Below, piece after piece: positions 15,056 through 26,158 of a stretch of DNA of 64,000 nucleotides. The position numbers and the translations under genes were made by a program. Under the pieces are notes generated by a model, which had not been told where the DNA came from, ran no database searches, and saw only the letters and a program-made list of their open reading frames with translations. This DNA is from Seriola aureovittata (lineage: Eukaryota; Chordata; Actinopteri; Carangiformes; Carangidae), in NCBI RefSeq assembly GCF_021018895.1, contig NC_079371.1:13949501-14013500 (forward strand), written 5' to 3'. Position 1 is the first letter of the stretch; every line of letters starts with the position of its first letter.

Positions 15056-16136
15056 CTCTCTCAGCTCTTTCATATAAGAGATTACAATTTTCACCATGCC
15101 CACCATTCACTCATGCACTGAAATCATGCTGCGGCGGGTGCTGAGTGGTTTTCAGCCTGCCAGTTATCCGTTGAAAGATGGGCTTCATGATGCCTTTGTA
15201 TCCACTTCCTATCTGCCTGGCCATGGAGGCAATAACAGTAATGTATGGCTAAGGGAAAACAGAGCTAATCATCAATGACTGCAAGATATATAGCATATGC
15301 AGTGGCACCTTGTTTATTACCCTCTCCTCTCCTCCTGCTGAATCCATCGGCCATAGCCTACAGACAGGCTGCCAGATCTGGGAGCGTCTTCAATGTTAAT
15401 TTGATTCATTCTTGTTTTCCATAATAATTGGGGGCAATGGGTCAGCGTGATGAATTTGCTTGTTACATGACACAGGATGCAGCACAGTGGAGGCTGCCGA
15501 ACAGTTTGTCTCTCTCTGGTCTCTCCTCCATCATGTGAAGCAGGGGCCTCATTTTTTTATTAGCTATAATCAGAAAACATCTCGGCGTTACTGTCTCCTA
15601 ATGCAACAGGTTTAAATCTTTGAGGACTTCCTTATGCTTCAAATCGCCCTCTAATTTGATTGGAAGGAAAGCTAAGAGAGTTATAGGTGACATTTACATT
15701 TTGAGATCAAATTCATTCCCTAAAAATCATGATTGTTTAGATAGTATTCCCGCTGGAACAATCCAATCTTCTTGCAAATATCAAACAGCTTCGCCAGGTC
15801 CCACTTAATCAGCCGATTTTCCTTTCTTTCTTAATCCTTTTAAAATACTTTCACTTCTTTATTTTATTCCACGCTCTTTATTTTCATTTCCCAGGCCTCA
15901 CATTATCTACGCAGTATGGAAATTTTCAGACATCCATCCATGTGCAATGAATTTTAAGGTGGATTCACTTTTTTTTTTTTTAATCTCATAAATATACATT
16001 TATGTATTGCTTCCTTGTCAGTGACAGCACACCTACAGTATATCTACAGTACCGTCCAGCGCCTGCACAAGTGCAGACTCACAAAGAGGAGACTCGGTGG
16101 CTGCCCTCGCGTGAGGTTTTAAAAATTAGAGCATCA

Positions 16137-16183
16137 GTGTGTGTGTGTGTGTTGGTTTCTCTGTGTGTGTGTGTGTGTGTGCA
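16137..16183. repeat. TG microsatellite pair
   Basis: Two GT-dinucleotide runs separated by a TTGGTTTCTC spacer. A run of C residues follows at about 16212. No coding content. Confidence 0.85.
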
Positions 16184-18145
16184 TCTACACGAGCATGTCT
16201 TGAGTTTCTACACCCCCCCCCCCCCTGTAGAAGTTCTGTGCCTCCGCCTCAGTGTGTCATTGTGGTGATGAGCGCTGATTGCAGATTGTTATGGTGTTTG
16301 CACCTCTCATCTATCTGGCCCATGCTGGGTATTTGGCCGGGCCTGATTGTGTTGATGGTGACACCGGCACCTCGTCCTCGGGTGGGAAGGCCCAATAGTA
16401 GCCTAGACATAATGAAGGAGATGTAATCAACCAATGTCACACACAAAAAGTCAAGTGTCAAGACGGAAGCTTTTTTCTGTGTTCTACCTTCCCAACTGCA
16501 CTCTCTGTTGATGGAAATCACACAATTGTGGTTGTTGTTGATGTAAGGTCCCGCTTTTTTTTGTAAACATTTTATGCTGAGGAGATATGTAATTGAGGTG
16601 TGTGTTTATTTTTTTTAATGTTTTTTCTCTCCTTCTCTTCCGGACAACAAAGGTGACTTGGAGATAAAGGAATTTACATTAAATTAAGTCTTGACATTAT
16701 GTTGGTGTTGTATATTCCCAGTGGAGAAACAGGTGCTTCAACCTACAACATACTTTTAATCAATGGCAACAAAAAGAAAGAAGCAAGTGCTTGGCACTGG
16801 GCTGTTCAGGAGATCCTTTCTCTCTTTGTGCACTTTGTCCTCTCTCTGTGCTTTGTTATTTGTTTTGGTGTTCTAATCTCAGCCAAGTCAATAATATTCT
16901 TTGTTGTCTGAAATTGTGTGTCGGGAACAAAAAGGCCTCCTCCTTTTGTTGAAAGTACCTGTCTGTGACTTTTCACTCTCTCAGTCTCCCAGATAAAGTA
17001 ATCATTAGATGTTGTTTTCTGCCTGCAATTACTTTCAGTTACAATGGGTCAAACACTAGGAAAGCAAAAGGGGTCGAGAGCAGACAAGGCTAGATGGATT
17101 ACAGGAGAGAAACTGTATAGGTCCCACAAGTGCTGATAAATACGTATGTGGCTCGGAGACTCACTGTTGTCAGCATCGTCTCAGTAAATGCATCAAAAGT
17201 AATTAGTCTAGAGTATATATGGACAACCTCACTCCCCTCTTATCTGCGTCACATTGTCTCCTTTAAAAAGGGCCATTCATTACATCTGGCACTATTTGTT
17301 TTAAAAAGTAAAAAAAAAGAGGAGCAACGGCTCTGCTGTTTCTTACATCTCGCTCTTTATCACCGCTACACAGAATTGCTCTAAAATTTATGTTTGAGTG
17401 GAAAAATCCACTATGTCATTATTGTAAGTAATTCATTACCATTCACTGGCATGCAGTTTTTTATGTGATCACTCAATAGGTTGGCCAGGAGTACAGAACA
17501 GGCTCTATGGAGATATTGCTATTGTTTCATTCCTCATTCTATGATAAAATCGTGTTAATAAAATTCTACAGTAGTCCTTGACAAGCCGTCAACCCCAGCT
17601 CAGGTCCTTATAGATCTTAATACATGTCAGCCTCCTACATGGCACCGCTGACCTCTACGGCATAGCTGGTCTCTGCCTTCCAAAGAGCATGCCAAGTTTT
17701 TATTGCTACAATGGAATATTTACTTCCTCCTCCACGCCCTTGTCAGCAGTGACAATGACAGCTCTTATTGCCTTCGCCAGGGATTATACTGTACCTCCTC
17801 CTGATAAAAGTAAAGAAAACCAAATAGCATTTGAGTCTGACGTGCAGAGAAAAGTTAATTTTCAGAGTCATTGCCATAGAGACAGTTTTTTCGCTGAGAA
17901 GTCATAGACCTTGTCTCCGAGCCAGCATATTCTTATTTCATGTATATGCAGGAATTATAACTATGGGATATACTTTTTCCTTCACTCAGCCTCTCGTGAG
18001 CTTTGTGATATCTTGAATAGAACATGAATTCACACGAATACATATCATCAGAACTATGAATCCGTCACAATTGTGAAACATGTATAATTCCAGAGAATGC
18101 AGGATGAATGGTGAAAGGCATCAAGCACATAAGTGGGCAATACAT

Positions 18146-18482
18146 TCTCACTCCCAACGTGTTACATACAGACACTTGGTCCATGGCACTTTAGCATAAT
18201 TTTTCAACATGCAGAAACAATGTCTTTTTTGGATGAATGCAAATTGAAAGGACGAGGGAGAGATCACAGTGTGGTTTAATAAAGAAAAAGTTCAACGTGA
18301 CTTGAAAACCACAATGCAATCTCGCCCCATGTAGATCAGCAGACGATGAGCTTCGGCACGCTAGACTCATGCATCAACATTGGAAGTCTATCACACAAAC
18401 CTGCACGCTGAAAAGTGGCGCTAAAGTTTTACCCACTACGTTAAAACGAGAAGCGTCCATATGTGACGACTTGGGAGTGAGA
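18146..18482. mobile_element. fold-back MITE with long imperfect inverted repeats
   Basis: Bases 18146-18177 and the reverse complement of 18451-18482 match at 25 of 32 positions, both starting TCTCACTCCCAA. An inner pair, 18188-18214 and the reverse complement of 18401-18427, matches at 21 of 27 and begins ACTTTAGC. Together they form two inverted arms of roughly 70-80 bases, with an insertion of about 13 bases in one arm, around a centre of about 190 bases with no open frame. That layout is typical of a non-autonomous DNA element. Several arm mismatches are C/T or G/A at CpG, as expected of an old methylated copy. The family is not named, and the target duplication and exact termini are unclear. 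Confidence 0.75.
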
Positions 18483-19722
18483 CTGCCCTCGACTGGGCTG
18501 TCTCGTATTTCTAATTCTGTGAAAGTGAGACATTAGTGTCGCCTTCAATTGACGACTGCCAGAGCTGTGATGAAAGTAATGGCATCTCTCTTTTCAGTGC
18601 AAAACCAAGGGGTTTTAATAGCGCTATTATTATTAATGACCATTCATCTTCTTATCCAGATTGTACATTTGGAGTGGGTATAGGCCAAGCGAAGAGATAA
18701 AGTCTTGGTTATTACACACCCAATTATTTCTACTGAGATTCTATTTGTTTGAAAGAATCCTCTGTATTCCTGTGTTACGGTCTTTTGGTTCCCCTCCAGA
18801 CACAGAGACATATACTCACCACTCCTCTGTGACTCTTCTTCTCTCACTCTCAACCTCATCTCATCTCTTATCACACGAGAACATATAATATGAAGATGAT
18901 AACATTTTTGCACTTGTCGCAGTACTTGTAGTACTCCAAGATGGCTGATGACAGACGAGGTCTCCATTTTAAACATCTCGTACAGCGTCTTTGCATTTTA
19001 CTGTTTTATTTTTCTTGCACTGTTAAACCTGTTGAACCCAGAGATGAACTGACACTGCGAGGGGCTGAGCGCTGCTGAAAGGTTTATTTTCTTGGCATAG
19101 TTACGCTCTGGATTATGTATGAACCTTTTGAGAATGTTGTGTAAAAAGAAAAAAAAAAAAGAACTAGAAAACAAAAAAACAACTTTGAGCTTTCTAAGTC
19201 AGAAAACGACTATTTTGCATAGTGACAGTCCATGTATCACAACCTTAGACAAGATAACCCGTCAGTCAGTAGATCACCATGTAAAGAAAAAAATAACAAA
19301 CAACAAACAAGTACAATTCAGTTATAGCTATGATCATGCGTACTCACATGGAGGCAGTGCGCACAGCATGATAAAGCTTTCACTGGACAATACATGAGTT
19401 TGATGCATGTAGGTTTCAGGCTAAAAAATTGAAAAGACTGCACCAATTAACCGTGTAGGATGAGTCAGGGACCTCGTCCACCTTCCTGATGGCTGTTCGA
19501 GGAATTTAATGTCCTAGATGCATGCAATTATCCTTTTAATTAGCAATAATGAGTTTATGCATGCTGAAATAATGAGTTGAATCGTGATATGTGTGCAGAC
19601 CTTAATGTGAAGCTCATCAAGATGTAACTAGCTCTGTCAGTAAATATCATCAACTGTCATGTTAAATATCTCATACTGTTGTACTGAAAACCCCCGATCA
19701 GCTGGCTATTATGCATCCTCTC

Positions 19723-19756
19723 TGTGTGTGTGCGGGTCTGTGTGTGTGTGTGTGTG
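19723..19756. repeat. TG microsatellite
   Basis: Interrupted (TG)n tract with a TGCGGGTC interruption. Open frames on both strands across it are artefacts. Confidence 0.8.
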
Positions 19757-20296
19757 TTTCCGCCTGTCAGAACCTATATTTGCATTAGTGGATTTCATGG
19801 CCATCAGAGAAAAAAATAAGGGAGATTGGATTGAATGCGTACCAGTATAATAAAAGAGGCAAAATAGAATGTGTAAACACAAAATGTATAATCCCTCGTT
19901 CACCACTGTTATAGAAAATTGTACTAGAAACACTTGCTCGTCATGCATGGGGGGGCTGATTGTTTGAAATTAGAACATGAATTTGTTTTCTGTGATGGTT
20001 GAGTATAAAAGCTGTTCTTAAAAAAAGACATGATTATCGATGAATTACCTGCTCACCAGCTGACTGGAATATTACAAAATGCGTTTGAAAATAAGTTGAG
20101 CAACTGTACACTATAACACAATCCAATACAATACACTCGCCGTTTTTGATGGAGTTAATCTTAAGACTGGCTCAGAAAGGCTTTTATCCAGCTTTTAGGC
20201 TCAAGCCTGTGTTGATGTACTGGACTGCATTGGATTGAAAGATGTTTATCTGATACTCACATACTAAAGTCGTAAAATACTTAAAAGACTGAACGT

Positions 20297-20321
20297 AAAA
20301 AAAAAAAAAAAAAAAAAAAAA
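20297..20321. repeat. A25 homopolymer
   Basis: Twenty-five consecutive A residues. No retroposon body or target duplication could be recognised next to it, so it is listed as a simple homopolymer only. Confidence 0.9.
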
Positions 20322-23253
20322 GTTCTGTACGTCTTAAAAAGTTTTATAAGGACTACTGAACTGAATTGGATTGGGAAATATTGCAGGCATTCATGTTATC
20401 ATGTGTGACCGCTTTATATTTCTAAATTAAAAGATTTTGCTGTACAGAGAAGCATCTGCACTGCATCAACCCCACCTTGTGTTCACTGGAATTACAGTAT
20501 TTTCATTTAGTTCAAGACAACATTTGTTCTGAATGCTTTTCATGCCATCCAGCACTCTCATGCCTCCCTCTTACATGTGTTCAATGTTTATACAAGCTGT
20601 AATGTTTGACCGCATGAATGGAAGGTCAGCTGAAGGTGGATGCAGCGGTGTTCGATCAGTGGCTGGCCAAAGGATGTGTTGATGTTGCAGAACAGGACTG
20701 CTGTAGGCTACCGCCGGTATTGACCTTGTGTATGACCATAACATCGACTAGAAACCTAGAACCGTGGCACAGCGGGTTGTCTAAGAAATACACAACAAGA
20801 GCACGGATAATAGATTACCTTACGACAGAGCAGCCAAATTAACCCGCAGGCTGTTTTGAATCAGAACATGAATAGAATACCGCTTCACTTCTGGAGTCAA
20901 CAGAAGTCAGTCTTATTGGGTGACTGGAGCTGAACTTGTTATTAGATGTTCAGTCAACTCTAAAGAACAACTAAACTGGTCTTGCAGTTTTGTTTCAATC
21001 ACATCGCCACTTCTCAGTGAAGATGAATCATCTCAAATGAGAACAGTTGGTCTGATCTCAGTCGCGCTGTCTATTACGCCCCATTGTTTGCCATTATCCC
21101 CACTTGTCTGCCATTCAAATTTCCTTGAAGGGAACGTAGAAAAGAATGTTCACAGCATCAGTGATGTGTGATTCCTCCCGAAAGCTCTGCGGGGTACAGT
21201 TGTTTCCCCTGAATACAAAAGACAGCGGCATCACAAGCAGGCTGCGGCATACCTCTAGCTGACGAAAGCAGCCGGAGCTGTCAGCGACATCACTCACGCC
21301 GTGCTTTCACCCTCCCAAACCCGCCACCACCTTTCCAAACTATCCCACTGGAATAGAAAATAGTACAGGCGCATGTCTTTTGGAGAGGCTGGATGTGAAA
21401 TATTGCATACAAAATTTGGAGGCACTGAAGGCTGTTGACACAGAACTGCTGTGAGTTCAAGCCGTGTGAAGTCACGGAGCCTCAGACTACCTTTCAGTCG
21501 TAAAATACGCTACGTTAAAGACAGCTGTACAACTGAACTGATCATTTAAAGTTGAGGAGGAGGGAATAAGTCTGGCAAAGCTACACGTCGGAATGTGTCT
21601 GTTCGAGTTGAGACCCAGAAGCATTTATTGGTGCATGCTTGAGGAATAAGACATTTATGCTAATAGCATTACCTCATCAAAAACGGCAATACCCTGAAAA
21701 GACATCACCACCAGCAGAAAACACTCAGAGAGAGATTGAGTCAGGGCACGGCCGAGACTTGGCTTGGCCCTTTTGTGCTAGCTCAGAGAATGAGAAAGCA
21801 GCATCCATTTTTGCCTTAATGAAGTTAGTGACCCTCTGAAAGGTGACACATTTACCGCCTGGGGGATTTATACACTCCTGCTCCAAGGCTCCAGTTCAAT
21901 ATGGAGAGGACAGATTTGACTCCACGTGGGCACTCCAAATATATCCTCACAATTTATATCAGGCGTTTCACTTTCAGACACTGCTCTCATAATTAAAGTT
22001 GACGCTATGCTATTCAATCTGCGGTAGCACAGAAATAAAAAAAAACAAAAAACAAAAAAACAAGTGAGTGCACTGGGCCGTTATGCACCAATCTAGATAG
22101 TTTTGGGGGGGCCGGACTGGTATCGCTAATGTAGAGTTATAAGAATATTCATTTTCATTTTGCCATACAACAATAAACAAGGTGGCGAGAAGATCTGCCA
22201 ATGTCTGTGGAATAGAATTACACAGAGCATGCAGAACTTGTGTGCATGAAGGAAATAGTCGTCCCAGTGCACTAGGGTCTAAGACCACTTAATTATTTAT
22301 AGCATTCTTACTTATGCAAATATGCTAAATAATTTCTACATGACAGCTTGAAGCTGAGGCCTAGAGGAGCGATGTGATGTTTGAATGAGGACCCCTCTTT
22401 CCTTTGTATGGCCTAGGAAACATAACACCGCGGGCTCCTGGTTGCCTTGGTGCATACTGTTTTACATTCTAATTATCTGGCTTGACAGCCTTTATTGCTG
22501 AGGCTCAATGCTGAGGCCTCATCCCAGACTCGTTCCACATGTGATGTCAGTGGCGGGATAATGAGATAAGATAGTTTGAGTGTTTAGCCTTGCCCAGTCG
22601 CCTCCTCATTCAGTTTTCTTTTCCTTTTTTTTTTTCTTATTCCGTTCCATGCATGCAAACCTAAATGCTGGCACAATTAACTGTGTATATTAATTATACC
22701 TAAATATGCCAAAGGTGCTCACAGGATCCTGGCATAGTGTGATCTCTTTTTTTTTTTTTTTTTCCAGCTCTCACTATTTGAGTTTTCTTATTTGACCAGA
22801 TTTATTTTGGATTCTGAAAGATCAAAAGGATTTAAGGTGTGCCACATTGACAGTGATTAAAATAAACAATGCTTTGTTAAGATGTTCATTAAATATTTAA
22901 TACGATAAAGCCAATCCGAGACACAAACAGCAAGACATTTTTTTTCTAACTCTAATTAAGCTACAGGGAATTCATTGCATATTGTAGGTAAACAGACAGA
23001 GTCACGGGAATACCAATGGAAATTAAATGCTCTGCTGGTGTTTTTCTCATTACAAGATGAAATGAAACATTTATCACTGACTTTCATTTCACTAAAAGGC
23101 TGACATTTTGTGGGTCAACCACTGATAAGACGACAACTGTCTTCTGTTTACATAATGATTCATGAGTTCATTCAGTGCTTTCTACAACACCCTGGTAAAA
23201 TCCTTGCATTGCAGCTGCACTCTCCGTATGTTCTGACCTGATGGATTAACTAT

Positions 23254-23299
23254 GTTGTTTTCTTCTTTTTCTTTTTCTCTTTCTCTGCGTTTTTTCCAG
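23254..23299 (+). promoter_or_regulatory. splice acceptor and polypyrimidine tract of the protocadherin exon
   Basis: A strong T/C tract (TTTTCTTCTTTTTCTTTTTC and on) ends in TTTTTTCCAG, with AG at 23298-23299. The reading frame entering the exon needs one base from the previous exon (codon nCC), so this is a phase-1 junction. An upstream A such as that in TTAACTA at about 23246 could act as branch point, but this is not certain. Confidence 0.85.
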
Positions 23300-23763
23300 C
23301 CATCGAGGTGAACCTGCAGAAAGCCTTGGCCGAGGCCTCTGAGACCTGCACCCAGGAGTGTCTGATACTGGGCCACTCCGACAGCTGCTGGATGCCCCCA
23401 GCCCTGGCCCAGTTCCAGAGTCCTGGCAGCAACAGCCCCACCTCCACCCCTACCGCCACCGCCATCACCGGTACACTCCCCACCTTTGGCTTCCAGCAGA
23501 GCTGTGCCCGGGGAGCCAAAGCTAACATGGGCAGCATGGGGGTCATGGATGGCCGCCATACCCTGGGCAGGTCTGTGCCCAAAAAGGATGAACTGGACAA
23601 AGGGATCAACCGACCGCAGTTCTACAACACCCTGGATAGACACTGCGGTAGTAAGAAGGAGGACCCCGTCAAGGTCATCCCCCTGGCGAGCTTTTCCTCT
23701 CCCATGCAGCAGACGCCCACCAGCGTGGGCAGCAGCTCTTTCTTACATGAGCACCAGTTGTAA
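23300..23763 (+). CDS. pcdh11: C-terminal exon of a delta-1 protocadherin, best match PCDH11 (partial gene)
   Basis: This is the last coding exon of a non-clustered protocadherin, a cadherin-superfamily adhesion receptor of neural cell membranes; the exon encodes only the end of the cytoplasmic tail. It opens with a split codon, then IEVNLQKALAEASETC, and runs 153 codons to TAA at 23761. Residues 15-33 hold the CM2-type signature (CTQECLILGHSDSCWMPP) shared by delta protocadherins. A Ser/Thr/Pro-rich linker follows, then QFYNTLDR and DPVKVIPLASF, ending in EHQL. From memory of the family, the EASxxCTQECL lead-in, QFY and KVIPLxxF point to PCDH11; PCDH9 also has a tail ending EHQL and is the main alternative, while PCDH1 and PCDH7 end differently. 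No CM3 (RRVTF) is in this exon. The exon is markedly richer in G+C than its surroundings. The long minus-strand frames opposite it are shadows. Confidence 0.85.
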
Positions 23764-24042
23764 GAGTAAAAGACAGATCTTCATTGGCCTGTCATACATG
23801 TGACTCCATCCACTGATGGCTTTTCGTCGGTGACTTGTGATTAGTATGTATGCGTACGAGTGGAGGTATGCATAATTTGAATAACTTTGACCAGCTCCAG
23901 CTCAGTTTTACTAATGAAGACATCTGAGAATGGATTCGATCATGATGATGTTGTTCAGACAAAATCATATGGGATCAGTCTGAAGCATTAAGCATTTTAA
24001 AGGAAATGTAAGTCTTAACATAGCAGACCCATGTAGAATAAA
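23764..24042 (+). other. pcdh11: 3' untranslated region of the protocadherin gene (minimum extent)
   Basis: Non-coding sequence directly after the TAA, taken to the first AATAAA at 24037-24042. The true 3' end could be here or further downstream, since vertebrate protocadherin UTRs are often long and other A-rich hexamers follow. No conserved structural element was recognised. Confidence 0.5.
24037..24042 (+). terminator. candidate poly(A) signal AATAAA
   Basis: Canonical AATAAA 274 bases after the stop codon. The sequence just downstream is not strongly GT-rich, so usage is uncertain. Confidence 0.45.
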
Positions 24043-24425
24043 TTAAAGGTAGTTCTATACCAAAGTAGTTCCATCACAGAAAAAAAAAAAGATAATTTTT
24101 GCTTTCAGTTTGGTGATGTTTGCTTAGTGATAAGAACGGGCAATGTACGCTTTAGCTCCTTGGGCCCAGCTTAGTGGAACTGTGCCCTAAAAGACCATTT
24201 CCATGCACAGAAACAAATGCAAATACAGTACTTTGTGTGGAGTGAGCTAAATTTGGCTAAATGTTAATTATGAGCTCTGGGTGGATGGTGTTTCTGTTCA
24301 AGTTCTAGTGAAGTATTGCTCTGTATAACACGCAGCACAAACTCCTTTGGTGGTGGAAGATGTTTCTTTTGTCTTGCCTGAACGTGTTTCAGAAGTCTAT
24401 TTTGGTCAGGGGACTGCAGAAGGAT

Positions 24426-24431
24426 AATAAA
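24426..24431 (+). terminator. second candidate poly(A) signal AATAAA
   Basis: AATAAA leading into a run of A residues, about 660 bases after the stop codon. It may be a distal site or chance in an A-rich tract. Confidence 0.3.
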
Positions 24432-26103
24432 AAAAAAAAGAAGTCTACAAAACATAACTAGGCCAATGGTAGACAGCACCGGTAATCTTTTGCATTCTAC
24501 ATTTTCACCGTGGACCAGTACACAAAATATAACAGAGGAAGCCACACAAACTCTTGCACATACACGCACATGTGCCCAGGATGTTTTCCATAATATGGTG
24601 GTGGGTCCATCTCTGCCAACTCTATTAAGACAATGTTCACTCCTAGCATTATCTCAGTAGCTTAGCCTTGGAAAGCGCAGACAGATGCGCTTCGGAGACG
24701 TACTCTTTGTTTCCTTCCCTTTGTTTCTATTTCTCACATTTTGCTGCTTAGAAACTCTCACATAATAACAGCTATGGAGCCAATTATGAAATTCTCAGTC
24801 TAATTACTTTGATGTGTGATCTCAGTGGCGACCCTCATTGTGGTTAGAAGGTCTGGAATGGCTCTCTTGGCTAACCAGAAACATGTACTTTGCATGTGTA
24901 GAGGTAATGAAAAGGTGACAAGTGCTCTGAATAAGCAGCTTTACACACTCCCTCTCTTCCCATCATATCATTAATAACATCTATGTTCTTGCTATTAATT
25001 AGTATTTGGTGTTTTCATACAGCTCTGTTTGGCTGTATTATCAGTTTTTACTGTGTTGACACCGGAATAATAGACCAGGGTGCATGAATTTCTTCAGGGT
25101 CCTGAGTCTAACTGAATTATTGATGTTAATGTTATTTTTGTAGTTATCATAAGAATAGGCATTGGCACTATTTGAAAAGACCTTCCTGCAGGCTGCCCCT
25201 CACCATGGTCTCATCATACACACACTGCATCACTGCCTATGTGTGTGAATTTTACTGATGATGATAAGTACTTCAGACTAACTCTGCTGTAACAGATTGG
25301 GTGCAGCATAATCTATTGCTACAGCAATAAGTGACTTTGCTGATATCCATTTTTCTTTCCAGTAACATCCAAGCCAGGTGTCTACATCATCAGGTATATG
25401 ATTCATGCGATTCATTTTGTTGTACCATCTTGCAAATTGGGAACAGGCCTAAATCTATAATGCAATGTGGCATTCTTGAGGGAGGGTGCAAAGCAAATTG
25501 TGTTTGCATGCTCTTAGCTACCACACCTATTCTCTCAGATACTTGGGGTCAGGACTCTTATCATTATAAAGAGGATATATCTGAGACTCAGTGAAATGAT
25601 CACTTAAAGGAACAGTGTGTCAAGGACACAGGAAGGGGCAATTCAATTTCACCCGAGTCAATTACGAAAATGAATCTAATACAAAACAAGCAACTTAAAT
25701 AAATCCTCCTACAAACATTCGTTGATGAAAATGTCCCTGTTTTGGAATCCAATTCCAGCTCATTTACTAATACTCAGAATTTTTTTTTTTTTTCTCCATC
25801 ACTTTTCATCTCATGTCTTAGGACAGACATGTATCGCCAAATGGTATAAACAATGCATATTTAATCAAAAGGAGCACATATCAAAGGGAACATACATCAT
25901 GATGTCACAGAAAATTGGAATTTTATCACTGACAAATGCAAATCCAGCACTTGTGATATTTGATCAAAAAGTTGCGTCAAAATCCTCGCAAATCTTTTCA
26001 GTCTCTGTTTACAATCATGTGAATAAGTAGGGCAAATACGTTCCTGGTTGGATCTTTTCAACAAAACTAAAACTGACAAATAATTGTTAGCTTTTTAAGA
26101 ACA

Positions 26104-26158
26104 CCCACCCGCCCCCCCACCCCCCCCCCCCACCCCCCCACCCCCCCACCCCCCGCCC
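26104..26158. repeat. C-rich homopolymer-like tract
   Basis: A stretch almost entirely of C with single A or G interruptions every 7-12 bases. Such a tract is a candidate i-motif/quadruplex and a common place for assembly or sequencing error. Confidence 0.9.

Larger units (their letters stand above)
1..23299 (+). other. intronic sequence upstream of the protocadherin terminal exon
   Basis: This stretch has no open frame that I can link to a known protein. Since the exon at 23300 begins with a splice acceptor and a split codon, the sequence to its left is most simply the preceding intron; its donor would lie before base 1. Long introns between the cytoplasmic exons are usual for non-clustered protocadherins. 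The block is A+T-rich with many poly-T and poly-A runs, TG, AG and GGT microsatellites, and one fold-back MITE at 18146-18482. I looked for an exon carrying the CM3 motif RRVTF of delta-1 protocadherins and did not see one. Very short alternative cytoplasmic exons could be hidden here and would not be detectable by eye. Confidence 0.6.

Noticed and set aside
14747..15121. 124-codon + strand open frame
   Set aside because: Ends in a Pro-His tract from a C-rich minisatellite; no splice context or known protein similarity seen.
15131..15155. CGGCGGGTGCTGAGTGG as a possible exon with the protocadherin CM3 motif RRVTF
   Set aside because: Translation gives RRVLSGF, not RRVTF, and there is no acceptor/donor pair or flanking family sequence.
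20119..20237. CAATCCAAT ... ATTGGATTG inverted pair as possible MITE ends
   Set aside because: Arms are only nine bases in A+T-rich DNA and similarity does not extend; chance cannot be excluded.
21440..21475. GAGTTCAAGCC as a possible tRNA/SINE B box
   Set aside because: No A box at the right distance and no tRNA-like folding upstream; not supported as a tRNA gene or SINE.
23182..23643. 153-codon open frame on the minus strand and a 119-codon frame on the same strand
   Set aside because: Both lie opposite the protocadherin exon and result from its G+C-rich codon use. No known domain; the + strand frame has clear family motifs.
23486..23803. 105-codon + strand frame overlapping the protocadherin exon
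   Set aside because: Shifted-frame shadow of the exon, with no start context or recognised motif.
25604..25630. TTAAAGGAACAGTGTGTC, resembling the left end of common fish DNA elements
   Set aside because: No matching inverted right end or body was found within the next kilobase, so an element could not be delimited.
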